From NCBI RefSeq assembly GCF_037055355.1, contig NZ_CP146350.1, forward strand, positions 620,001 to 684,000: 64,000 nt of DNA, written 5' to 3'. Under the pieces are notes generated by a model. The model was not told where the DNA came from, did no database searches, and saw only the letters and a list, made by a program, of their open reading frames with translations. The stretch comes from Streptomyces sp. DG1A-41. Its GTDB lineage: Bacteria; Actinomycetota; Actinomycetes; Streptomycetales; Streptomycetaceae. The translations under genes and the position numbers were made by a program. Shown piece by piece: positions 1-9,279 of the stretch (the stretch's first letter is position 1; every line of letters starts with the position of its first letter).

Positions 1-3000
1 GGCGGCGGATCCGGCGGCGGGGTCGTAGACGATCAGCTCCGCGAGCGTGGTGGAGTCCGTGCCGTCGTCATCGTCGGTGACCGTGACGACCGGGCGGTGG
101 ATGCCCGCGTCGTCGTAGACGTGTGCGGCGCGGCAGCCGGAGTCCGTGACCGTGCCGGACGTCGGCCGGCTGCCGTCCTTCCAGTCGACCTCGCAGGTGT
201 GGCTGTCGGCCGAGCCCGGATCGTCGAAGGACGCCGTGACGACGGCGGCCTTGCCCGCCGGGACGGGTGAGCCGGGGCCCTTGGCGGACGTGATCGACGG
301 GACGGCGTTGGAGACCTTGACCGACGCCGTGTCGGTGCCGCGTCCGCCGGTCAGGGTGACCTGGAAGGTGCCGTCGTCGGTGCAGGTGAGGCTCGTGCGG
401 GCTGCTGCGGGGTTGTCGACGGCGCACGGGGCGCCGTCCTGGACGGTCCACTTGGGGGTGCCTGCACCGGAGACGGTGCCGGCGAGCGTGATCGTCCCGC
501 CCTCCGTGCCGGTGGCGTCGGGCCCGGCGTGGACGACGGTGACCGGGTCGATGCCGCCGAGGGTCGGAACGACCTTCTCGATCAGGCCGTCGGAGTCGAA
601 CTCCAGCTTGTCGATGGTGGTTTCGCGGTGGGTGCCGTCACCGCCGGGGATGGCGAAGCGGTGGTAGGCGATGTACCAGTCGTCGGTGTTCGGGACGTGG
701 ACGACGGAGTGGTGGCCCGGGCCCTTGATGCCCAGCGACAGGTCCTTCTCCAGGATCACGCCCCGCTTGGTCCACGGGCCGGTGGGCGAGGGACCGGTCG
801 CGTAGGCGACGCGGTAGTTCTCGTCGCGGGTGTCGTTCTCCGACCACATGAAGTAGTAGGTGTCCTTGCGCTTGATGACGAAGGTGCCCTCGTTGTAGCC
901 GCTCGGGGTGATGTCCGTGACCTTCGAGGTGTCGATGGACGTCATGTCGTCGCCCAGCGGGACGACGTAGGCGCGGCCGTTGCCCCAGTAGAGGTACTTC
1001 GTGCCGTCGTCGTCGGTGAAGACCGCCGGGTCGATCATCTGACCGCGGAAGTCGCCGGCCTTCAGCAGCGGCTTGCCCAGGGCGTCCTTGAACGGCCCGG
1101 TGGGCGAGTCGGACACCGCCACGCCGATGTTCGCGTCGGCGCAGAAGTAGAAGTAGTACGTGCCGTCCTTCTCCGTCATCGCCGGCGCCCAGGCCCGGCT
1201 GTCCGCCCAGGTGACGTCCGGCCCCAGGTCGAGGATGACGCCATGGTCCTTCCAGTGGACCAGGTCCGTCGAGGAGTAGGCCTTGAACTGCGTGCCGCTC
1301 CAGCCCTCGAAGCCGTCGGTCGTCGGGTAGATGTAGAAGGTGTCGCCGAAGCGCACGATGTTCGGGTCCGCGTTCAGCCCCGGCAGGACCGGTGTCTTCA
1401 TGATCAGCGCCGATACGGTCCACGTGCGCTTCGCACCGTCGGAGCCGGTCACCTCGTACGTCACCGGCTTGGTGAAGTCCTGCACGCTGCCCGAGGCGGG
1501 GCTGATCGAAGCACCATGGGCCAGGCTGAACTCCGGTGCCAGCGCGGTGATGTCCGTGCCCGCCTTCAGCGGCAGGGTGATCCTGCTGTCGGCGTCGTCG
1601 ATCAGTGCGTCGACCTTCAGCGCCGGGTGCGTCACCTTGGCGATGCCCGTCGTGTTGCCGCTGAGCTCCTGGACCTCCGCGGAGGACAGGGCCCGGTCGT
1701 AGACGCGGAAGTCGTCGACCTCGCCGCCGAAGTAGGGATCCGCCCCGTACAGCGACCTGCCGATGTAGCCGCTGTAGTCCTTGTTCGCGTCGTACAGGTC
1801 GGCCGGCTTGATGCCGACGCCGGTCGCGCGGGCCGCCTCGAAGCCTTCGACGTACAGGACCATGGTGCCGGTCGAGCCGTCGAGGGTCACGGTGACGTGC
1901 CGCCACTGCCCCGGCGTGAGCTGCGAACCGGCCGTCAGCTTCGACTCCGCCGCCCAACTGGCCTTGGTGATGGCCGAGTACAGCTTGGAGCCGCCGTTGG
2001 ACGGTGTGGCGAAGAGGTACTTGTCGCTGTCCGGGCCCAGCCCGAACAGCCACTGGAACGCGTCACCGCCCTTCCACTTGGCGTACGTCGACACGGTCAC
2101 GCTGTCGGCGTTCTTCAGCACACCGTTCGGGATCTTCACGTAAGGAGAGGTGGTGGAGCTGCTGGAACCGCCGGACATCCTGAACGAGCCGCCGTGCACG
2201 CCGCTGCCGAAGTCGGGCGTACGGACGTACGTGCCGTGGTAGCCGTGCCCGCTGGAGTCACGGGCGATGCTGCCGCTCGTCTCGTCGAAGTCGTAGTGCA
2301 GCAGCAGGTCGGCCGGGACGTCGGAGCCCTCCTGCGACACGGTGACCTCGGCCCGGACCGCAGCCGCGGCGCCGTTCGGCAGGCTGCCGGTCACGGTGAA
2401 GGTGCCAGGCTGTGCGTACGACGACGCCGGTACGTCCGCCCAGTCGACGGAGACCGGCCGCTTGACGCCGTCGGCGTACTCGGCGACGACCGTGGCCGGC
2501 AGGACCGGGGCGACACCGACCCGCGTCTTCACCGACACGTCCTCGACGCTCTTCACGAACTGGTCGGGCTGGTAGGCGAGCAGCAGCCGGTCGTACTCGG
2601 CCTGGGTGACCGGCAGCACGGTGCCGTGCCGGGGCTTGGCGGGCAGGTCGTAGCCGGTGGACGGGGTCCAGGTGCCGGAGTCGAGGTCGGTCGTCTCGAA
2701 CGGGATGTAGCCGCGGCCACCGAACTCGTCGAGGAACGCGTACCACTTCTCCTCGGTGTTGGACTTGAACACCAGCGGTCCCTCGGCGGCGTTCATCGCG
2801 CCCTTGCCGATGCCCTCGGCTACCGCGGTCCAGGACGGGTTCAGGATCGAGTCGCTCTTCTCCTGGAAGATGAACTTGCTGTTGGGAGTGGAGGAGGTGT
2901 TGTTCCGCTCGTCCTTGGACAGGCGGTAGTACGTCCCGTCATGCCGGATCATCGTGGAGTCGATCACCGAGTAGCCGCGGTCGATCCAGACCTTGGGCTC

Positions 3001-4848
3001 GCTGAAGGTGTAGAAGTCGCGGGTGGTGGCGTACATCATGCGGTTGTACGTGTCGCCGGAGTGGTCCGCGTTGTCGTACAGCTTCGACGCCCAGAAGACC
3101 ACGTACTCGCCGCGCTCTGCGTCGTAGAACGCCTCCGGCGCCCAGGTGTTGCCCGCGCTGTCGGGTGAGACCTTGACCAGACGCTGGTTCGTCCAGTGCA
3201 CCAGGTCGGTGGATTCCCAGACCATGATGGACTTGCTGCCGGTGCGCTGGGAGGCGTCCCAGTCGCCGTTGCCGTAGATCCTGAGGTCGGTGGCGATCTG
3301 GTAGAACTTGTCGCCCTCCGGGGAGCGGATGATGAACGGGTCGCGCAGGCCCTTCTCGCCGAGGGTCGAGGTGAGAACCGGCTTGCCGTCGTTCAGCTCG
3401 CGCCAGTGCAGCGGGTCGTTGCCCTTGCTGAGGGCGGTGTAGAGCTGCTCGCCGTCGGAGGTGCCCTCGCCGGTGAAGTAGCTGAACATGTACCCCTTGA
3501 GGGCCGCCGTGGCGGGCAGTTCGGGCACCTTGGCCGTCATGACGCGGGTCGCCTGGGCCTCGCCCTTGGTGACGGTGGCGGTCAGCTCGACGGTGGTGGC
3601 GCCGTCGCCGTGCGCGGGGCGGTGGACCTCGCCGTCGGGGGAGACGACGTCCGGCTTCGCGGAGGACCAGGTGACGGCCGTGCCGTAGTCGCCGCTCTTG
3701 GGCAGGGTGAGGTTGCCGCGCACGTCGTCGAGATTGTGGACCGTGAGCGCCTCGGCGGCCTGCCGGGTGGCGGCGGCGTCGTCGAGCGCGGGCCGGACCG
3801 TGACGTCGAAGCTCTTGGTGCCGGTCACGGTGCCCTTCTTCAGGGTCGCCGTGAGCGTGGCGTGGCCGTCCGGCGAGCCGGCCTCGGGGCGGGTCACCTC
3901 GCCGGTGTCCGACACCACGGACGGGTTGTCGCTGGCCCAGCTGATGGAGGAGCCGCCGGCCGTGCCGGTCCTGGGCAGGTCAAGGTCGGAGGTGACGCCG
4001 CTGGTGTCACCGAGGCTGAGGGCCTCCTCGTCGTCGGCGACGCCCTGCGTGGCGACGGGGAGGGAGAGCTGCTCGACCTCCGAGCCGGCCAGGGCCCGGT
4101 CGTATACACGGAAGTCGCGTATCCGGCCCTTGAAGAGCTTGTCGCCGTCGTAGACGGACTTGCCGATGTAGTTGGCCTTGGTGGTGCCGGAGCCGATGGC
4201 GCCGGGTGTGGTGGTGACCGAGGTGTTGCGGCCGACCTCGACGCCGTCCTCGTAGAGCAGACCTGTGGAGCCGGTCTGGGTGTAGGTGATGTGCTTCCAC
4301 ACCCCGCGGGTCAGGTTGTGGGAGTCGGACGGCTTGGTGGTCTGCTCGGTCGACCAGTTGCCCGTCGCGACGGAGGTACGGAAGGAGTTGCCGGTGGTGA
4401 ACAGGTAGCCGTTGCCGTTGCCCGCGCTGGTGTTGCCGAAGCCGTAGAGGAAGTAGGGCGTGCTCTGGGCGGAGTCGATCAGTACGTCCATGGAGACCGT
4501 GATCGAGTCCATGCCCCTCATGACGTCGTCCGGCACCTTGATGTAGGTGTCCGACCCGTTGAAGGCGAGCCCCTGACCGGATGCCGACCAGTCGGCGGTG
4601 CCGCTGACCGTGCCGTTCCGGCCGTTGCCGGAGGCGTCGGTGACGGTGCCGCCGGAGCCTGCGTCGAGCTTGTACCACAGGGCCAGGCCGTCGGTGATCT
4701 CCGAGGCTTCGACCGCCGGTGCCGCCTGCGCTGGAGCGGCGGGTCCGGCGAGGGTGAACAGCATCGACGCGGCGGTCAGTCCGGCGAGATGGCCCGCCCA
4801 ACGTCTCGCGCGGCAGCGAAGTCGTGCGAATCGTGCGACGTGCGTCAT
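1..4848 (-). CDS. Secreted multidomain glycoside hydrolase with two GH43-like modules (C-terminus outside window)
   Basis: The frame is open from an ATG at 4848 to the left edge (1616 codons), so the C-terminus is missing. Residues 1 to about 42 form a Sec-type signal peptide with an arginine-rich start and an AQAAP end. A LamG-like domain follows (about 45-256), then Ig/Big-type repeats (257-450). A first GH43-like beta-propeller (453-753) contains RDPFIIR with Asp503. Next come an Ig-like segment, a second LamG (845-1050) and a second GH43 propeller. That propeller has Asp1161 in NADPNIV, Asp1273 in MIDPAVF and Glu1320 in NEGTF, matching the GH43 general base, modulator and acid. The visible end is PKD/Ig-like, rich in TVTDDDDG-type acidic turns. 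Expected role is extracellular cleavage of arabinose-, xylose- or galactose-containing polysaccharide. The exact substrate cannot be read from sequence. Confidence 0.85.
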   Translation of the reverse strand, partial: MTHVARFARLRCRARRWAGHLAGLTAASMLFTLAGPAAPAQAAPAVEASEITDGLALWYKLDAGSGGTVTDASGNGRNGTVSGTADWSASGQGLAFNGSDTYIKVPDDVMRGMDSITVSMDVLIDSAQSTPYFLYGFGNTSAGNGNGYLFTTGNSFRTSVATGNWSTEQTTKPSDSHNLTRGVWKHITYTQTGSTGLLYEDGVEVGRNTSVTTTPGAIGSGTTKANYIGKSVYDGDKLFKGRIRDFRVYDRALAGSEVEQLSLPVATQGVADDEEALSLGDTSGVTSDLDLPRTGTAGGSSISWASDNPSVVSDTGEVTRPEAGSPDGHATLTATLKKGTVTGTKSFDVTVRPALDDAAATRQAAEALTVHNLDDVRGNLTLPKSGDYGTAVTWSSAKPDVVSPDGEVHRPAHGDGATTVELTATVTKGEAQATRVMTAKVPELPATAALKGYMFSYFTGEGTSDGEQLYTALSKGNDPLHWRELNDGKPVLTSTLGEKGLRDPFIIRSPEGDKFYQIATDLRIYGNGDWDASQRTGSKSIMVWESTDLVHWTNQRLVKVSPDSAGNTWAPEAFYDAERGEYVVFWASKLYDNADHSGDTYNRMMYATTRDFYTFSEPKVWIDRGYSVIDSTMIRHDGTYYRLSKDERNNTSSTPNSKFIFQEKSDSILNPSWTAVAEGIGKGAMNAAEGPLVFKSNTEEKWYAFLDEFGGRGYIPFETTDLDSGTWTPSTGYDLPAKPRHGTVLPVTQAEYDRLLLAYQPDQFVKSVEDVSVKTRVGVAPVLPATVVAEYADGVKRPVSVDWADVPASSYAQPGTFTVTGSLPNGAAAAVRAEVTVSQEGSDVPADLLLHYDFDETSGSIARDSSGHGYHGTYVRTPDFGSGVHGGSFRMSGGSSSSTTSPYVKIPNGVLKNADSVTVSTYAKWKGGDAFQWLFGLGPDSDKYLFATPSNGGSKLYSAITKASWAAESKLTAGSQLTPGQWRHVTVTLDGSTGTMVLYVEGFEAARATGVGIKPADLYDANKDYSGYIGRSLYGADPYFGGEVDDFRVYDRALSSAEVQELSGNTTGIAKVTHPALKVDALIDDADSRITLPLKAGTDITALAPEFSLAHGASISPASGSVQDFTKPVTYEVTGSDGAKRTWTVSALIMKTPVLPGLNADPNIVRFGDTFYIYPTTDGFEGWSGTQFKAYSSTDLVHWKDHGVILDLGPDVTWADSRAWAPAMTEKDGTYYFYFCADANIGVAVSDSPTGPFKDALGKPLLKAGDFRGQMIDPAVFTDDDGTKYLYWGNGRAYVVPLGDDMTSIDTSKVTDITPSGYNEGTFVIKRKDTYYFMWSENDTRDENYRVAYATGPSPTGPWTKRGVILEKDLSLGIKGPGHHSVVHVPNTDDWYIAYHRFAIPGGDGTHRETTIDKLEFDSDGLIEKVVPTLGGIDPVTVVHAGPDATGTEGGTITLAGTVSGAGTPKWTVQDGAPCAVDNPAAARTSLTCTDDGTFQVTLTGGRGTDTASVKVSNAVPSITSAKGPGSPVPAGKAAVVTASFDDPGSADSHTCEVDWKDGSRPTSGTVTDSGCRAAHVYDDAGIHRPVVTVTDDDDGTDSTTLAELIVYDPAAGSAA

Positions 4849-5432
4849 GTCGAAGTCCCCTGCTGAGGCATGGCTGATGACGGACAAGGCGGAACGGAAA
4901 AACGAGGAACGACGAGGCGACGGCAAGTCCTTGTTGTGGACCTTCCGTTACACGCAGGTGACGTGTGTTGCGAGAGTCTCATTCGACGTCCCGGGCAGCG
5001 TCAATAGGTTCCGAACAATGTCCGACAGGTCGAACGAATCCGACCGGCTCGTCGTGGTCAATGAGGGGTGAGCCGGGCGCCCTGTGTGTGGGCCGGCCAT
5101 CGCCACCGCGTTCACCACTGACGCGGTGCGCTCGGCCACCCTCGCGGCCATCTCCCAAGCCAGTACGGCGCGTAGGCGGGTGAGGCCGGCGGGTCGAGCT
5201 ACGTATTTACGCGTCCGACCTCGATCGTGTGTGGAGCGAACTGAGGTGGACGCGATGTCGACGGCCCTGGGAGTGCCTGAGGCGAGGGAGTCGCCGGGGG
5301 AGGCCGCTGGCGCAGGCGATCACCCCGCCAGGGCAGAGGCGACGGCACACACGGAGCGCGCGGCATCCAGCGGCTCCGGCATGCCGGCCACCATGCAGAC
5401 GAAGCCAGTGCCCCGCCAACCGGCACACCGCG
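4849..5432. other. 584-bp intergenic region, no convincing gene
   Basis: Reading frames here lack Streptomyces codon bias and recognisable motifs. The stretch just upstream of the glycosidase (about 5000-5045) is relatively AT-rich and presumably carries its promoter. I could not identify a specific operator. Confidence 0.5.
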
Positions 5433-5921
5433 TCATTCCGAAGGAATGCGAAACTCGAATTCGGGACGGTCCCACGGCACTGCGGGCGGGTTCGCGAGCG
5501 CGGTCCCGATCCGCACTGCACCGGCGCGGTGGTAGAAGCCCTCGGCGGGAAGATGCGACACGACCTTGACGCGGTCGAGCCCGGCGGCACGGGCCTCGGA
5601 CTGCATGTGCGCGACGAGCAGTCGTCCAATACCCCGTCCTTGCGCTTCGTCAGCGACGAACAGCAAATCGAGCTCCGGTGGAGCGAGGACGAGCGAGTAG
5701 AACCCGAGGACCCGGCCTCCGGGCTCGTCGGCGCCGACGGCTACGAAGGCTCGGTGGGCCTCGATGTAATCAGGACCGACCCGGTAGCCCGCGACTGCGG
5801 CTGCGTACTTACCCTCGTAAGCGCCTGAGCCACGCACGAGCCGCGTGAGCCGTTTGGCATCCCGCGCGACGGCCCTCCGTATCGTGATCGGCCGGCAGAG
5901 CGGGGAAGTGCGTGAACTCAT
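5433..5921 (-). CDS. GNAT-family N-acetyltransferase
   Basis: The 162-residue protein starts at the ATG at 5921, just ahead of a typical GNAT N-terminus (PITIRRAVARDAKRL). The acetyl-CoA binding motif A is clear: LDLLFVADEAQGRGIGRLLV, with the Q/RGxGxG/A loop. It is followed by the C-terminal FYHRAGAVRIG motif, so the fold is complete. A longer in-frame start at 6059 adds low-complexity residues that match nothing and is unlikely. The acceptor substrate is unknown. The gene stands alone between the glycosidase and a decayed region. Confidence 0.75.
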   Translation of the reverse strand: MSSRTSPLCRPITIRRAVARDAKRLTRLVRGSGAYEGKYAAAVAGYRVGPDYIEAHRAFVAVGADEPGGRVLGFYSLVLAPPELDLLFVADEAQGRGIGRLLVAHMQSEARAAGLDRVKVVSHLPAEGFYHRAGAVRIGTALANPPAVPWDRPEFEFRIPSE

Positions 5922-6227
5922 CGGGAGAGTATTTCGCACCGGAGAGTGCCTTCGTACGGCGGGTCGGCTGCTCGGGCAGGCGTTCCTGCACCACTCCCGG
6001 GGGCCACTCGCCCGGGCCCCGATCGACCACGGCACTGCCGCGTCGCCCGCCAGCAGCAACTGGACGCCCGAACCGCTGCGGAGGAGCCGGAGAACGGAGT
6101 GGTCGACGGCTGCTTCCCCTGGGCCTGCCGCAGCGACAGCCAGCCTGTGCAGGACGACTTCGGGCTGGCCTCGTGAGGCGGCTCGTCCTCGACCTGTTCG
6201 CCGTCCCCGACGACTGGAGCCACGCCC
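5922..6227. other. Degenerate DNA, no recognisable intact gene
   Basis: No frame keeps a recognisable domain. It probably continues the decayed sequence seen at 6228-6640. Confidence 0.4.
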
Positions 6228-6640
6228 TCACCGTCCTCGGAGCCGGGGACATCGGCCTGGAGCCGCGCACGGGATCTCCGTGCGCCCTTCCCCGCGCTCC
6301 ACGCAGCCCCGAGGGGACAGGCCGTGCCGCAGAACCTCCAAAACGAGATCGGGCTCGACCAGGATCACGTCCAGTGGTGAGCGCGAACCCCGTGACCTGG
6401 TGAACCGCACGCCCTCCCGCGGGTGGCCCGGGCGGGCCGGATGAGCTGTCCGGGGAGCTGCCGGGCCGTATCTGGGTGTACGAGGCTGCTGCGGCCGACC
6501 GGGCGCAGCGCGCTCTCGTTGTCGTAGCGGCCGAGCAGATGGGTCTGGGCGCGGTGCAGGATGCCGGTGATGGCGCCGATGACGGCCTCGGTGGTGTCAC
6601 GGTGACACTGGGGGAGTGTCGGTGTTCGAAAGTCGCAGTA
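6228..6640 (-). pseudogene. Remnant of an ATP-dependent DNA ligase C-terminal (OB-fold) region
   Basis: Several minus-strand frames together spell the end of an actinobacterial ATP-dependent DNA ligase. One frame gives DTTEAVIGAITGILHRAQ and LGRYDNESALRPVGR. Another, after a frameshift near 6400, gives RFTRSRGSRSPLDVILVEP. A third gives the RGRAHGDPVR segment that corresponds to the usual HPVRF motif. The order is collinear with ligases of the LigC/LigD type, but at least two frameshifts and the loss of the whole nucleotidyl-transferase domain make it non-functional. The 5' side abuts IS5 debris, which probably truncated it. Identification rests on remembered family motifs. Confidence 0.6.
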
Positions 6641-6768
6641 TTCGTCCGCAAGGGCTGGCGTCAAGGGCAGGGACTCGCCTGCCCCGGGGAACCGCCCCGA
6701 CGCCGCAGAGTGGCCCGTGTCTGGATGCGGTCTTGCCGGACTGGTCGCAGTCGCACGGCCATCGCTTT

Positions 6769-7126
6769 TCATAGGAGTTCGTCCGGGGGCGCGGGCCGGA
6801 TGATGAGGTGGCACGTCTCGAAGGCGGGTGCGTCACCTGCCTGGCCTGCGGTGACGGTGAAGGAGAGGGGCCGTACGCGGCCATCTGCGGCCAGGTGGAC
6901 CTTGATGCTCAGCCCGCCGCGGGAGCGTCCGAGCAATCGTGATCGGCGGGCTCGCCGGAGTGGGCCGCCCCCTTTCGAGTGCTCCGGCGGCGTGCTGGTG
7001 GGCCCGCACGACCGTGGAGTCCACCGAAACCGTCCAGTCGATGTCGTCATCGGCGTCCGCCGCCTCCAGGATGGCGGCGAGGATCATCTCCCAAGTGCCG
7101 TCGACGGCCCCCCATCGAAGAGACAC
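6769..7126 (-). pseudogene. IS5-family transposase fragment (frameshifted)
   Basis: Two overlapping minus-strand frames encode the central DDE part of an IS5-type transposase. The upstream frame reads AVDGTWEMILAAILEAADAD and DWTVSVDSTVVRAHQHAAGA. After a shift near 6960 the other frame reads LLGRSRGGLSIKVHLAADGR and TAGQAGDAPAFE. The N-terminal domain and everything after the second catalytic block are missing. It lies between the ligase remnant and the 3' end of the P450 gene. Confidence 0.75.
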
Positions 7127-7129
7127 GCG

Positions 7130-8497
7130 CTAGAGGCCCACCCCGGCTCGGGACGGTTCCGGGGGGCGGACGGTCATCCGCAGCGCGCGCGGCCGTACGG
7201 TGAGCCGGGCGACCTGGCGGATGACCTGGCCCTCGGCGAGTTCCAGCCTTACCGAACGCAGCATCGTCGCGAGCGCCGTCACCATCTCGGTGAGGGCGAA
7301 ACGGTCCCCCATGCACTTGTGCTTGCCCTCCCCGAAGGGCAGGAACGCGCCCGGCGGAAGTTCCTGCGCGGCGTCGTTCCACCGGTCCGGGTCGAAGGTG
7401 AGCGGGTCGGGGAAGCGCTCGGGGTCGCGGTGCAGGGCGTGCTGGCAGTAGGCCAGTTCGGTGCCGGCGGGCAGCGTCCACTCGCCGAGCCGGGTCTCCT
7501 CGGTGGTACGGCGGGTGACCAGCCAGCCGGGGTGGTGCAGCCGCAGGGTCTCGGTGATCACCCGGTTCAGGTACGGCAGCCGGGTCACGTCGTCGAAGGC
7601 GACCGGCCGTCCGCCGAGGACCTCGTCCAGCTCGGCCAGGACCCGGGCCTCGATGCCGGGGTGGCGGGCGAGTTCGTACAGGGTCCAGGACAGCACCGAC
7701 GCGGTGGTCTCGGTGCCCGCCACGGCCAGGGTGAAGATTTCGGAGCAGATCTGATCCCCGGTCAGCGGCTCGCCGGTCTCCTCGTCGACGGCGCGCAGCA
7801 GCATGGAGAGCATGTCCCCGGTGTCGTGCCCGGAGGCCTGCAGCTCGTCGACGGCGGTGTTGATGGTGGCGCGTACGCCGGCCCGGGCCCGGTCGAAGCG
7901 GCGGTTGAAGGGCAGCGGCAGGCGCTCGGCCCAGTCGGGCAGCATCATGCGCACACCGACGTCGTTCATCACCACCGACAGGTCGCTGCGCAGCCGTCGG
8001 AAGACGGCGTCGTCGAGGCTGCCGGAGAACACCGTCTTGGCCAGCATGTCGAGGCTCAGCCCGACCATCGCCTCGCGTACGTCGAGGGCCCGCCCGGGCT
8101 CCCAGCCGGCGACCGTGGCCGTCACCTCGGCGCGCATGATGTCGACGTACCGGCTGATCTCGGTGTGGGCGAACGCCGGTTGCACCTGGCGACGTTTGCG
8201 TACGTGAGTCCGGCCGGTGGCGGTGACGACACTGTCACCCAGCAGTTGGCCCAGCTTGTCGTAGAGTCGGCCCTTGTCGAGGGTGGGCGCCAGGGCCTTG
8301 AGCATCTGGTGGATCAGGGCCGGATCCTGGACCACGACGGTCCGCGTCCCGGGTTGCAGGACGATCTCGACGAGTGGTTCCCGTGTCTCGCGCAGCGAGT
8401 CGATGAAGCCGAGGTTGTCGCGCATTTTCAGAGCGTGGCCTATGAACGGAAACGATCCTGCGGCCCGAGGTATGGGGGGAAGCGCAGTGGACGTCAC
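7130..8497 (-). CDS. Cytochrome P450
   Basis: The 455-residue protein has all P450 signatures: the I-helix oxygen-activation motif AGTETT, the K-helix ETLR (ExxR), and the heme loop FGEGKHKCMG, where Cys395 is the thiolate ligand. The GTG start at 8497 has an AAGGGA ribosome site 7 bases upstream; a longer ATG frame at 8504 is out of frame. The N-terminus (PRAAGSFPFIGHALKM) lacks a membrane anchor, as in soluble bacterial P450s. Overall it resembles terpene or fatty-acid-type actinobacterial P450s. No terpene synthase or ferredoxin gene is adjacent, so the substrate is unknown and redox partners must be supplied elsewhere. Confidence 0.92.
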   Translation of the reverse strand: MTSTALPPIPRAAGSFPFIGHALKMRDNLGFIDSLRETREPLVEIVLQPGTRTVVVQDPALIHQMLKALAPTLDKGRLYDKLGQLLGDSVVTATGRTHVRKRRQVQPAFAHTEISRYVDIMRAEVTATVAGWEPGRALDVREAMVGLSLDMLAKTVFSGSLDDAVFRRLRSDLSVVMNDVGVRMMLPDWAERLPLPFNRRFDRARAGVRATINTAVDELQASGHDTGDMLSMLLRAVDEETGEPLTGDQICSEIFTLAVAGTETTASVLSWTLYELARHPGIEARVLAELDEVLGGRPVAFDDVTRLPYLNRVITETLRLHHPGWLVTRRTTEETRLGEWTLPAGTELAYCQHALHRDPERFPDPLTFDPDRWNDAAQELPPGAFLPFGEGKHKCMGDRFALTEMVTALATMLRSVRLELAEGQVIRQVARLTVRPRALRMTVRPPEPSRAGVGL

Positions 8498-8504
8498 GGG
8501 TCAT

Positions 8505-9000
8505 CCCTTCACGTCAATCTTGGGCACCCCTATGACTTCCCTGAACTTTCCTCAGCGCAATCCTGTCATGAACGTGTCCTGCGCCACCTGGGACGAGCTG
8601 GTCGAGGGGAGGAGAAGCCCGTGCCCGCCCCATTCCGGTCCGCCGAGCTTGGTCGCCTGGGCCTGGCTAAAGGCTGTTGCGGAAGGCTTGGTGGCGGACA
8701 TTTTGCCTGTATGGGTGGGGGTTGAGGGCTGAGCCGGTGTGGGTGGAGACGTTCACCGGGTTGCCGATGGGGCGCTTTGAAAAGCTGCTTCGGGTGGTGC
8801 ATGCCGAATGACGCAACACGGACACTGTCCGATCTGCCACCGAGCAAGCCCCCGAAGCGGCCCATGAAACCCCTACATAGGGGCAGCACGCACACACCGC
8901 CCATGAACTATGTAGTCCCACCACATGTGCCCCTGACCTGCGCGTTCCTACGGTGTTCCGACACCAATCCGTCCCCACCGCACACGAGGAAGTGGCGCGC
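8505..9000. other. Intergenic region with an IS5-type N-terminal remnant and possible operators
   Basis: On the plus strand about 8701-8811 reads as the start of an IS5-type transposase (PVWVETFTGLPMGRFEKLL) ending in a stop; no other part of that transposase is present. The remainder is the leader of the truncated permease at 9001. Perfect inverted repeats lie at 8819-8831 and 8952-8965. Confidence 0.45.
8819..8831. promoter_or_regulatory. 13-bp palindrome upstream of truncated permease
   Basis: CGGACACTGTCCG is a perfect palindrome with one central base. Together with GGTGTTCCGACACC at 8952-8965 it may be a regulator operator for the permease at 9001. No regulator gene is nearby, so this is only a candidate. 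Confidence 0.3.
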
Positions 9001-9114
9001 ATGACCTCCGCAACACCCGCTCCCCCACCCCCCGCCAGCCTCAAACGCATCGTCACCGCCAGCCTCATCGGCACCACCATCGAGTGGTACGACAACTCAT
9101 TCGATCGGTGCTAG
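9001..9114 (+). pseudogene. 5' remnant of an MHS-family MFS permease
   Basis: A clear gene start (gaggaa ribosome site, ATG at 9001) encodes a proline-rich tail and then LKRIVTASLIGTTIEWYDN. This is the beginning of the first membrane segment in metabolite:H+ symporters (family signature IGTTIEWYDF). Homology stops abruptly at about 9100 and a TAG follows at 9112. The rest of the gene is gone, probably removed during insertion of the IS elements immediately downstream. Confidence 0.7.
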
Positions 9115-9279
9115 GAACTGCGGTTTTCCATGAATCTTGGCCTGAAAGTCAGCACGGAACCAGCACGAGGTTGGCGGCGTGCTGACTCGGTGCTGGCCTG
9201 CCTGCGTCGCAGCACGCTCCATTGGCCCGGTCGGCATCCGCGCATGGTTGCTCAGTGTCACCAACGGCTTGAGCTGATG

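Noticed and set aside
529..3168. Long plus-strand open frame (879 codons) opposite the glycosidase
   Set aside because: It is antisense to a gene with clear LamG/GH43 domains. Its valine/glycine/arginine-rich composition is the usual high-GC mirror frame with no motifs.
4948..5151. 67-codon minus-strand frame upstream of the glycosidase
   Set aside because: No homology or ribosome site was recognised, and it covers the probable promoter region.
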